Program-made: the position numbers and the translations under genes | Notes under the pieces: generated by a model | Database searches by the model: none | Told to the model about the DNA's origin: nothing | What the model saw: the letters and a program-made list of their open reading frames with translations, nothing else | Part shown: piece by piece, positions 14,820 through 20,851 of the stretch | Layout of the letters: each line of letters begins with the position of its first letter | Numbering within the stretch: position 1 is the stretch's first letter | Assembly (NCBI GenBank): GCA_964620215.1 | Contig: CAZUJE010000042.1 | Location: forward strand, 1-20,851 | Source: JAUSIF01 sp964620215 | Lineage (GTDB): Bacteria > Pseudomonadota > Alphaproteobacteria > Rhizobiales > Xanthobacteraceae | Direction of reading: 5' to 3' | Length of the DNA stretch: 20,851 nt

Positions 14820-15452
14820 TTAAGCAGCGTTTATGACCACCGAGTCAGCGCCCGGGGTGAGGGTCAGCTTCAGGCCTGCGCTGCGGGCCAGCATCCCCGC
14901 GTAATAGGGCTGGATATGGTGGGCATCGAGACCATCCGAGGCGCCTTCCAGCAGCCCGGGCGTGGCGGGCGGTATTTTGGCACCCGGCCCGGACGAGGTG
15001 AGCCTGAAGCCCATCGATTCACCCTCCCCGACCGGCTCCACCTTCACCTTGCCGCCTCTTGGAATGGTGCTGACGGCCACCAGGACCAGATTGAGCAGGA
15101 GTTTGACCCGGTTCTTCGGCAACAAGGCGCGCGGCAGGCTCCATTCGATGCTCGCCTTCTCATCCTGCAAGATGCCTTTCGCCACGCCTTCGGCGTCACC
15201 GAGGTCGATTTGCGCGCCGGAGGAACCGGCCGCCCCGAAAGCCAGCCGGCAGAATTGCAGCTTGGCCGAGGCTGAGCGGGCGCTCTTTCGCACCAGATCG
15301 AGCGCTTCTTTCTTCATCGACTCGTCTTTTTCGTCCTCGAGCAATTCGAGGCCGTTGGAAATCGCGCTCATGGGACTGATGAGGTCGTGACAGACTCGGG
15401 AACAGACGAGCGCCACGAGATCGAGGGACGCAATATCGTTTGGTGATGTCAT
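14820..15452 (-). CDS. chpT: ChpT-type histidine phosphotransferase (DUF2328)
   Basis: 210 residues. The N-terminal helical hairpin carries the phospho-histidine H22 in SRVCHDLISPMSAISNGLELL (18-38), the signature of ChpT. The C-terminal part is a degenerate kinase-like ATPase fold without the nucleotide-binding motifs (no N-box or GxG lid), as expected of a protein that only relays phosphate. In Caulobacter and Brucella ChpT passes phosphate from CckA to CtrA and CpdR. A terminal fragment of ctrA lies at 1-174. Here chpT is transcribed toward cheA with a 121-bp gap, so it may share the transcript. AGGGCG precedes the ATG. A related Hpt serving CheA itself is the alternative reading. Confidence 0.88.
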   Translation of the reverse strand: MTSPNDIASLDLVALVCSRVCHDLISPMSAISNGLELLEDEKDESMKKEALDLVRKSARSASAKLQFCRLAFGAAGSSGAQIDLGDAEGVAKGILQDEKASIEWSLPRALLPKNRVKLLLNLVLVAVSTIPRGGKVKVEPVGEGESMGFRLTSSGPGAKIPPATPGLLEGASDGLDAHHIQPYYAGMLARSAGLKLTLTPGADSVVINAA

Positions 15453-15473
15453 GTCCGTTCGCCCTGCCTGATC

Positions 15474-15525
15474 GAATCACCGCTTAGCCGAGTCGGTGGC
15501 GTGTGATACACCGCCCGGCGGAATC
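15474..15525. promoter_or_regulatory. Cluster of three GANTC sites in the chpT-cysQ divergent promoter region
   Basis: GAATC at 15474-15478, GAGTC at 15490-15494 and GAATC at 15521-15525 lie in the 88-bp gap between the divergent chpT and cysQ genes. GANTC is the CcrM cell-cycle methylation site. Random expectation for this length is about 0.3 sites. No clear -35/-10 pair was found. Confidence 0.5.
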
Positions 15526-15540
15526 AGGACAACACGGACA

Positions 15541-16371
15541 ATGACTTCCAGCCAGCGCACGCTCGACTCCGGGGAAGCCTCGCGGCTGGTTGGTCCGCTT
15601 GTTACGCTGGCGAGCAAGGCCGGCGCCCGCATTCTTCAACTGACCAAGAAAGGGCTGGAGCGCCGCCTAAAGAATGACCGCAGTCCCGTGACGGCGGCCG
15701 ACGAAGCGGCCGAACTGATCCTGCTGGAAGGACTCGCCGCATTGATGCCGGGCGTGCCCGTAATCGCCGAGGAATTGTCCTCGCGCGGCGAAGCGCCAAA
15801 AAGCGACACGCTCTATGTGCTGGTCGATCCCGTGGATGGCACCCGCGAATTGCTTGAGGGACGCTCCGAATACACCGTGAACATCGGAATCATTTCCGAG
15901 GGCAAGCCGCTGTTCGGCGTAATCTACGCGCCCGCTCTCAGCGAAATGTATTTCGCGCATAACGGCAAGGCATTCAAAAGCATTGTCGATGCGGGCGCCG
16001 AATTCGACCCCGTACGCGCCGTGCCGATTCAGGTGAGGTCACAGCCGGCGCTGCTCACGGCGACCGTGAGCCGTTCGCATCCCGATCCGAAGAGCGAGGC
16101 GATGCTCGGCACGTTCCCGGTAAGCGAGCGCGTGAAGCTCGGATCGTCGCTGAAATTCGCCCGCCTTGCAGAAGGTGCCGCGGATATTTATGTGCGGCTC
16201 GCCACCATCAACGAATGGGACATCGCCGCCGGTCATGCAATTTTGAACTGCGCCGGCGGCTCCGTGCGCTCGCCTGACGGCGGCGAAATCGTGTACGGCA
16301 AGCCGGAGTCGAATTTTAAGGTGGATGGTTTTGTCGCGCGCGGCGCGTTTCAGTTTCTGGTCGCGCGCTGA
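15541..16371 (+). CDS. cysQ: 3'(2'),5'-bisphosphate nucleotidase CysQ / inositol monophosphatase family
   Basis: 276 residues from the ATG at 15541; the GTG at 15496 in frame would add 15 residues unlike the family. The metal-dependent phosphatase motifs are complete: EELS at 77-80, DPVDGTREL at 96-104 (acidic D96 and D99, T101), and EWDIAAGHAIL from 225 with D227. TREL in place of the TKEF of E. coli CysQ, along with the overall length, fits the CysQ branch better than general inositol monophosphatases. The likely reaction is hydrolysis of 3'-phosphoadenosine 5'-phosphate (PAP) to AMP, clearing a by-product of sulfate assimilation. It diverges from chpT and converges on a YHS-domain gene with only 3 bp between the stops. 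Confidence 0.82.
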   Translation: MTSSQRTLDSGEASRLVGPLVTLASKAGARILQLTKKGLERRLKNDRSPVTAADEAAELILLEGLAALMPGVPVIAEELSSRGEAPKSDTLYVLVDPVDGTRELLEGRSEYTVNIGIISEGKPLFGVIYAPALSEMYFAHNGKAFKSIVDAGAEFDPVRAVPIQVRSQPALLTATVSRSHPDPKSEAMLGTFPVSERVKLGSSLKFARLAEGAADIYVRLATINEWDIAAGHAILNCAGGSVRSPDGGEIVYGKPESNFKVDGFVARGAFQFLVAR

Positions 16372-16374
16372 CGC

Positions 16375-16878
16375 TCAGGGAACGAGCGTGCGCCGGACAG
16401 CGGGCCAGGCGGTCCTCGCCGCCTGAAGCAGGGGCTCCGGCCTTTGCAGAAATTCTTCGCGGCTTTCCGCGTTCGTGAACAGAAACAGTTCATCCCGATA
16501 AACCGCGAACACCGTGGGATGGCCCGCCACCGGCACGCCGCGGATCACGCCCAGCAGATCGTAGCCGCCGAACTTCGGAATGTAGGAACCGGGCTGCGCG
16601 CGGAATGCGGCCCGGTTCGCCTCGCTGCGGAAGCGCCAGGTGAGCCCGCCGAGCGTCATTTCAAAATTGGCGGAACCGGCATATGCGGCCTGGTCGATGT
16701 AATAGGACACCGGGTCATAACCGAACAGCGCCAGACCCGAATGGCGGTCGGAAATCATCAATTCGGTGGTGACGGCGGACCGCGCCTGAAAGGGCATCAC
16801 AAGCGCGGCCGCGATCAGCAGAAGAAACGCCGCGATTGCTGTGCGCCTTGCGCCAGGAGACAAATTTTCTGGAAGCAT
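16375..16878 (-). CDS. Membrane-anchored or exported YHS-domain protein
   Basis: 167 residues with an N-terminal hydrophobic segment (about 13-30, after an RR pair at 11-12) that is a signal peptide or anchor. The YHS-type region begins GLALFGYDPVSYYI (48-61) and includes LTWRFRSEANRAAFRAQPGSYIPKFGGY. That pattern is seen in small exported YHS proteins of alphaproteobacteria; in YHS domains generally the role is metal binding or unknown. No cysteines are present, so thiol metal binding is excluded. The last third (PTVFAVYRDELFLFTNAESREEFL) also matches this group. The ribosome binding site is weak (AGGG). It is probably monocistronic. Confidence 0.78.
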   Translation of the reverse strand: MLPENLSPGARRTAIAAFLLLIAAALVMPFQARSAVTTELMISDRHSGLALFGYDPVSYYIDQAAYAGSANFEMTLGGLTWRFRSEANRAAFRAQPGSYIPKFGGYDLLGVIRGVPVAGHPTVFAVYRDELFLFTNAESREEFLQRPEPLLQAARTAWPAVRRTLVP

Positions 16879-16943
16879 GGCCCTAAAACTAGAGGATCGG
16901 AGTATTCACGCCGTTAAGGCCGCTATTTTGGCCTATTCCTGGG

Positions 16944-16988
16944 CATGATCCTTATTCCGAAAACCGTGGACACTTTTCGGGGATCATG
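16944..16988. repeat. Dispersed palindromic repeat (Rhizobiales type)
   Basis: Nested inverted repeat: CATGATCC at 16944-16951 pairs with GGATCATG at 16981-16988, and CCGAAAA at 16957-16963 with TTTTCGG at 16974-16980. A 5-base bulge lies on the left arm. Elements with TTCCGAAAACCG and CACTTTTCGG between ATCATG ends are common intergenic repeats in Bradyrhizobium-like genomes. Confidence 0.75.
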
Positions 16989-17014
16989 TGTGGAAGTCCG
17001 CGATTTCCATTTTG

Positions 17015-17031
17015 TTAACCATTCGCAAACC
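17015..17031 (+). promoter_or_regulatory. Candidate CtrA-binding site upstream of eipA
   Basis: TTAACC at 17015-17020 is followed at an 11-bp period by CAAACC at 17026-17031. The surrounding sequence repeats too: AACCATTCGC and AACCATCCGC differ at one base. This gives TTAA-N7 with a degenerate second half. It lies about 70 bp before the eipA start. In Brucella abortus, eipA is reported to be activated directly by CtrA. Confidence 0.55.
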
Positions 17032-17097
17032 ATCCGCGCCGACATTGGCGGGGTTGGCGTTCCTCGATTCTAACCGATGGACCTTCCGGAGATTCCC

Positions 17098-17673
17098 ATG
17101 GCGCCATTCCGCGCGATTTTGCTGGCCGCCGCCGTGCTCGGCGCGTGCCTCACCCCGACCGCCGCCCAGGGACCGGGGGGTGGACGGCCTGAGCAATTTT
17201 CCTCCAACGAACTGGTCGATGCCGGCCATCGCTTTTTCGGCGGCGTCTCCCGCGACCTGGCGCTTCTCATCGAGAAGGCGGCGAGCCAGTGGGGACAGCC
17301 GAATGGCTATATCCTGGGTGAAGAAGCCTCCGGCGCGATGACCGTCGGACTCCGCTACGGCGAGGGCGTGCTCTACACGCGCAATGCCGGCGACATGAAA
17401 GTTTACTGGCAGGGACCGAGCCTCGGTTTCGATCTTGGCGGCGACGGCGCCCGCACCATGATGCTGGTCTATAGCCTGCGCGACGTGAACAACATTTACA
17501 GCCGTTTCGGGGGCATTTCCGGCTCGGCCTATCTGGTCGGCGGTCTCGGCATGACAGCGCTGACATCGGATGGAATTGTGGTCGTCCCGATCCGTTCCGG
17601 GATCGGTTTCCGGCTCGGCGCGAATATCGGATATCTGAAGTTTACGCCGAAACAGACCTGGAACCCGTTCTAA
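17098..17673 (+). CDS. eipA: Periplasmic envelope-integrity protein EipA (DUF1134)
   Basis: 191 residues from the ATG at 17098, with CCGGAG six bases upstream; an in-frame ATG at 17077 lacks a comparable site. The signal peptide runs about 1-23 (LAAAVLGACLTPTAA). The rest is the DUF1134 domain, with characteristic VGLRYGEGVLYTRNAGDMKVYWQGPS and long glycine-rich beta-strands (GFDLGGDGARTMMLVYSL, GGISGSAYLVGGLGMTAL). In Brucella abortus, EipA is a soluble periplasmic eight-stranded beta-barrel needed for envelope stress resistance. A candidate CtrA site and two GANTC sites lie in its leader. Ends 148 bp before the coiled-coil gene, separated by a hairpin. Confidence 0.9.
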   Translation: MAPFRAILLAAAVLGACLTPTAAQGPGGGRPEQFSSNELVDAGHRFFGGVSRDLALLIEKAASQWGQPNGYILGEEASGAMTVGLRYGEGVLYTRNAGDMKVYWQGPSLGFDLGGDGARTMMLVYSLRDVNNIYSRFGGISGSAYLVGGLGMTALTSDGIVVVPIRSGIGFRLGANIGYLKFTPKQTWNPF

Positions 17674-17701
17674 AGAACGCCCAGTTCCCGCGACAATACC
17701 C

Positions 17702-17726
17702 GCGCCGCCCCTTATCCGGGCGGCGC
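17702..17726 (+). terminator. GC-rich hairpin after eipA, weak terminator
   Basis: GCGCCGCCC at 17702-17710 and GGGCGGCGC at 17718-17726 form a perfect 9-bp stem around a 7-base loop, 29 bp past the eipA stop. The following bases are TGCCGGTTAGGTT rather than a T-run, so termination is only likely, not clear. Confidence 0.5.
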
Positions 17727-17821
17727 TGCCGGTTAGGTTAACCGCCTGTCACGGTGGAAATCTATCCTCCGCCGTGCAATGAATAGAGTGGCTGTCCGGC
17801 CATGTATGTGAGGCGCGTAGC

Positions 17822-19087
17822 GTGATCGAAGCAATCATGTTTTTCGCTCTCGGCTTCCTTGCCGCGAGCCTGATTGGTCTGGTTCTTCTCTCCGCCGTCT
17901 GGCATCGCGCGGTACGGCTGACGACGCGGAGAATCGAAGGCGCCATCCCCGTATCGATGGCTGAAATCCAGGCGGACAAGGACCAGCTTCGCGCCGAATT
18001 CGCGATGTCCACCCGCCGGCTGGAAACCAGCGTCGAACAACTGAAACTCAAGACCACGGAACAGCTCGCGGAAATCGGCCGCAAGAGCGAATCCGTCCGC
18101 CTCCTGAAAAACGAAGTGGAGGAAAAGTCCGCGGGCGTAACGGCGCTTGAGGCGCAGGAACAGAATCTGCGCGCGCGGCTGCGCTCGACAGAAGAAGAAC
18201 TCTCGGTCAAGTCGAAGGCGCTTCAGGATGCGGAGAGCGAACTCGCGGTGCGGGCGAGCGATCTGTCGAAACTCGAGCGCAATTTCGCCGACAAGACTTC
18301 GGAGTCCGACAGCCAGAAGGTTCAGCTCATCGCACTGGAAACCCAGTGCGAATCCCTGAAGAGCAAGATTTCCGGTCTTGAACGCGAAGTTTCCGCGACC
18401 GAGCAGAAGCTCGCCGAGGAACGCACGCAAGCCGAACAGACCGCGCGCTTCCTCGCCGCCGAAAAGGAAAAGGTCGAAAACCTGACGAAGCAGCTTGTCG
18501 AAACCGAGCTGAAGCTCACCAACAGCAAGCGCGAAGCCGAAGCGTTCGCCACCAATGTCCAGAATCTTGAAGCGGAAGCGAACCGCCAGGCCCAGATCGC
18601 AGCCGAACGCGACCGCACTTTGGCCGCCACCCGCGCCGAATCCGACCGCAGCCGCGCCGAAGCGATGGCCGCCCACCGCGAAATCGAAAACGCCGCCCGC
18701 TCCTACACGGCGATGATCGAAAACCTGAAAGCGGAAAAATCCATGCTGGAAGGCGCGCTCTCGCAGGTGCGCGACGACCGCGAACGGCTGCAACAGGAAG
18801 CGGCCTCGCTGAAACAGGACGCCGAAGCCGCCTGGTCAAGCGAGCGCGTCGAGAACGCGCTGCTGCGCGAGCGGATCAACGATGTCGCCGCCGACGTGGC
18901 GCGCCTTGCCGCGAGCCTTGAGGGGCCGAATTCCCCGATTGAACAGATCCTCGCGGATACGCCGTTGCCGCAACGGCAGAACGGCTCCCATGCCGGCGTC
19001 AACGGCGACGATGCGGACGCCGAGCGGCAGCAATCGCTGGCCGAGCGTATCCGAGCCTTGCAGGTCCGTTCGGGACGGCGCGCTTAA
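17822..19087 (+). CDS. Inner-membrane-anchored long coiled-coil protein, unknown function
   Basis: 421 residues from a GTG at 17822 with GAGG upstream. One hydrophobic segment (about 5-27) at the N-terminus is followed by a short basic stretch and then about 300 residues rich in Glu, Lys, Arg, Gln and Leu with heptad character (about 45-350), as in LKLKTTEQLAEIGRKSE and ISGLEREVSATEQKLAEE. A short acidic, proline-containing tail follows, with PIEQILADTPLP near 375. The architecture is that of an N-anchored cytoplasmic rod. I do not recognise the family; the position after eipA suggests an envelope or division role, which is inference only. Antisense frames here are open but are shadows of the coiled-coil composition. 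Its TAA abuts the stop of the next, opposite gene with no gap. Confidence 0.82.
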   Translation: MIEAIMFFALGFLAASLIGLVLLSAVWHRAVRLTTRRIEGAIPVSMAEIQADKDQLRAEFAMSTRRLETSVEQLKLKTTEQLAEIGRKSESVRLLKNEVEEKSAGVTALEAQEQNLRARLRSTEEELSVKSKALQDAESELAVRASDLSKLERNFADKTSESDSQKVQLIALETQCESLKSKISGLEREVSATEQKLAEERTQAEQTARFLAAEKEKVENLTKQLVETELKLTNSKREAEAFATNVQNLEAEANRQAQIAAERDRTLAATRAESDRSRAEAMAAHREIENAARSYTAMIENLKAEKSMLEGALSQVRDDRERLQQEAASLKQDAEAAWSSERVENALLRERINDVAADVARLAASLEGPNSPIEQILADTPLPQRQNGSHAGVNGDDADAERQQSLAERIRALQVRSGRRA

Positions 19088-20056
19088 TTACTTCCCAATA
19101 TCCGGTTCGGGAAAAAACCGCATCAATTGTTCGCGGTTGAGCGGCGCTTTCAATATTTTCACCGCGACCGCGTCGGACATGATCTGCTCGGCGTTTTTGA
19201 TTTCGTTCGCCTGCATCGCCTGCTTCTGGTGAAATTCGTCGCGCGAGAAAGTCACAAGCCGCACCGGCAGGCCCACTTTCTCGGCATATAATTCCAGCGC
19301 CTTTGGATCAGCATACATCCACTCCAGCGTCTCGCGATAGGCGCGGGCGAAGCGTTCGATCGCGCCGCGCTTGGCCGCGAGCGAGTTCGTATTCACCACC
19401 GTCACGCGCACGGTCTGGTCGCGCGTCGTCGGCACTTCGCTGCCGCGGGCGATCAAGCGGATTTCCCCGTTCTCCAGTGAAGTCAGACCGAACGGCGGCG
19501 CGCCCCAGCCAATGTCCACCTTGCCCGCCTTCACGAGATCGAACGTCATTTGAACGCCGCCGGTCGGAACGGGCCTGGCCTTGACGCCAAGCTGATTGCC
19601 AAAACCGAGCACGATGTTGTGCGAGGTGGAGCCGAAGCCCGAATAGGCGATGGTGTTTGCTTCCGTCACCTGTTTCAGCGAACGCAGGGGCGAGGCGCTC
19701 AGCACATACCAGTAAAGGTCATCGGTACCGGTGAAGCACGGCATCAGCACATGCACGGGGGCGCCTTCGACAAACGCGCGCATCGCCGCGGAAGTGCCGA
19801 TGGCAACGCCGATATCGGCCTGACCGGAAACAACCGCTTTCAGCGTTTCCTCGGTCCCCTGCGTGCTGAATGTATTGAGCGTGAGCCCGCGCTTCTTGAA
19901 GAAACCCGCCTGCTGCCCGAGCGTGGGCATCTGGTTTTCCCAGTTGTTGATCTGGCCGATGGCCACATTAAGCGTTTCCTGCGCCAGCAACCGCGTAAAG
20001 CTGCCGGTGCCGGCGAATACCAGCATTGAGACAAGCAAAATAACAACGCGCTTCAT
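19088..20056 (-). CDS. ABC transporter substrate-binding protein (NMT1/SsuA/TauA type)
   Basis: 322 residues from the ATG at 20054-20056, which overlaps the aldolase stop by 4 bp (ATGA). The signal peptide is about 1-25 (VVILLVSMLVFAGTGS, cleavage near LLA|QETL). The fold pattern is of the NitT/TauT/SsuA receptors: QAGFFKKRGLTLN (about 50), GTEETLKAVVSGQADIGVAIG, and FARAYRETLEWMYADPKALELYAEKVG near the C-terminus. Such proteins bind small organic anions, sulfonates or pyrimidine precursors; the ligand is unknown. No permease or ATPase of this transporter lies downstream. They may be encoded upstream, beyond the right edge. Confidence 0.85.
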   Translation of the reverse strand: MKRVVILLVSMLVFAGTGSFTRLLAQETLNVAIGQINNWENQMPTLGQQAGFFKKRGLTLNTFSTQGTEETLKAVVSGQADIGVAIGTSAAMRAFVEGAPVHVLMPCFTGTDDLYWYVLSASPLRSLKQVTEANTIAYSGFGSTSHNIVLGFGNQLGVKARPVPTGGVQMTFDLVKAGKVDIGWGAPPFGLTSLENGEIRLIARGSEVPTTRDQTVRVTVVNTNSLAAKRGAIERFARAYRETLEWMYADPKALELYAEKVGLPVRLVTFSRDEFHQKQAMQANEIKNAEQIMSDAVAVKILKAPLNREQLMRFFPEPDIGK

Positions 20057-20832
20057 TTCCGTTTTTTTCCTTTTGGCTTTTTGGCCGGCTTTTTGTTTTT
20101 GACACCGGCGTGTTTCGTCCCTGAATTCTTGAGCCGCATACTCCAGTAATCCCATGCCCGCGCGATCTGGGCCGGCTGGAGGTTGGTTGCCCCTGAACGT
20201 TCAATCTCTCCCGGGCTGAGAGGTTTCACCTGCCCGATCATTTTCGCCTGCGTCATTAACGCGGCATTGCGCACCGAATAGACCGTGCGAAACATGACTT
20301 CGCGCAGGCTGCGCCCGGCCACGGTTGCGCCGTGCCGGCTCATCACCACCATCCAGTCTGGTCCAAGCGCGCGGGCGAGCGAGCGCCCTTCCTCGGGTTT
20401 GGAAACCAGCATATTGGTGTCGCCGAATTCGCCGCGCTGATCCCAGTGCGGCACCTTTGCGCCCATGCAGGCGCCCATCAGAAAAACCGGCACGAGTTCA
20501 GCCCCGGTGATCGCATAGGGCAGAATTTCCGGCGCGTGGTGATGACAGACCGCCATCACATCCGGCCGCGCCCTGTAGATTTCACCGTGAATGATGCGCT
20601 CGATGTAATGGCGCTGATCGGTGGCCTTCACCGGCTCGGAATCAAGTGTGTATTCGAGAATATCAGAGGCTTGCACGAGATCGGGCGCCAGCGAACGCGA
20701 CAGGAAATAGCGTTCCGCCTGATCGGGATGGCGCAAGCTCACATGACCGAATGCATCGACGACGCCTTCGTTCGCAAGAATCCTGTTCGCCAGCGCCAGT
20801 TCTTCAAAAAGCGGCTTGAGTGCCGTGGGCAC
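20053..20832 (-). CDS. Class II aldolase/adducin-family protein with Lys-rich tail
   Basis: 259 residues from a GTG at 20830-20832. A TGA in the same frame at 20848-20850 shows the gene is complete, and GAG lies about 9 bases upstream of the GTG. The domain matches the zinc-dependent class II aldolase family: GVVDAFGHVSLRHP at 23-36, E84, CHHHAPEILPY from 96 (H97, H99), and the late H167 in SRHGATVAGRS. These could supply the metal ligands. Members cleave or decarboxylate hydroxy or keto acids; the substrate is unknown. Residues 235-259 contain 11 Lys and 1 Arg (K-rich tail with PAKK and PKGKKRK), an unusual extension. The tail's A-rich DNA includes the ribosome-binding region for the coupled binding-protein gene. 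Likely a catabolic operon. Confidence 0.85.
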   Translation of the reverse strand: MPTALKPLFEELALANRILANEGVVDAFGHVSLRHPDQAERYFLSRSLAPDLVQASDILEYTLDSEPVKATDQRHYIERIIHGEIYRARPDVMAVCHHHAPEILPYAITGAELVPVFLMGACMGAKVPHWDQRGEFGDTNMLVSKPEEGRSLARALGPDWMVVMSRHGATVAGRSLREVMFRTVYSVRNAALMTQAKMIGQVKPLSPGEIERSGATNLQPAQIARAWDYWSMRLKNSGTKHAGVKNKKPAKKPKGKKRK

Positions 20833-20851
20833 GGGATTTCTCGCTATTCAT

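Noticed and set aside
17736..17743. GGTTAACC palindrome before the coiled-coil gene as a CtrA site
   Set aside because: Only a single half-site; no second TTAA at the right distance.
17762..18793. A 343-residue open frame on the minus strand opposite the coiled-coil gene
   Set aside because: Phe/Gly/Arg-rich composition is the mirror of GAA/GCG-rich coiled-coil codons; no family resemblance or ribosome binding site.
20849..20851. ATG at the right edge as the aldolase start
   Set aside because: It is out of frame with the aldolase, and a TGA closes that frame just upstream of the GTG start.

Overview
The window looks like chromosome of an alphaproteobacterium of the Hyphomicrobiales (Rhizobiales), most like the Bradyrhizobium/Rhodopseudomonas/Xanthobacteraceae side. 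The grounds are the C-terminus of CtrA at the left edge, a ChpT-type histidine phosphotransferase, a DUF1134/EipA protein, a Bug-type (TctC) binding protein, high GC, and two dispersed palindromes of kinds I associate with that group. No rRNA, tRNA, CRISPR, IS element or phage gene was seen.

Layout: (1) 1-174, the end of ctrA (+), closed by a two-way terminator. (2) 250-3080, a tightly overlapped arsenic operon on the minus strand: arsR, a flavoprotein with a cysteine-rich tail, arsC and an aquaporin. It has no arsB/acr3 pump. Its promoter and an ArsR operator-like palindrome lie over the arsR start. (3) 3169-4212, a membrane fatty acid desaturase. (4) 4488-5417, a stress-type membrane protein (GlsB/YeaQ) and a YidB-like DUF937 protein. 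(5) 5613-8410, an orphan tricarboxylate-type binding protein, then a YadG/YadH-like ABC exporter. (6) 8499-8870, an exported DUF305 protein.

(7) 9019-15452 is a signalling block on the minus strand, read chpT, cheA, cheW, cheY, cheB, cheR. It has no receptor, CheD or flagellar gene. CheA is large: Hpt, two copies of a 31-residue linker repeat, kinase core, two CheW-like domains and a receiver. ChpT is the phosphotransferase that links CckA to CtrA, so both ends of that relay occur in this window. (8) 15541-16371, a CysQ/inositol-phosphatase-type enzyme (+), convergent with a YHS-domain protein (-). (9) 17098-19087, eipA and a membrane-anchored coiled-coil protein (+). The eipA leader has a CtrA-like direct repeat and two GANTC sites. 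(10) 19088-20832, a class II aldolase with a lysine-rich tail overlapping an NMT1/SsuA-type binding protein (-), probably the end of a longer operon.

Nothing here is clearly a wholly new system. The best leads are the pump-less arsenic operon whose regulator and flavoprotein both end in cysteine clusters, the ChpT/CheA block with the duplicated CheA linker, and the possible CtrA/CcrM control sites at eipA, cheA and chpT-cysQ.
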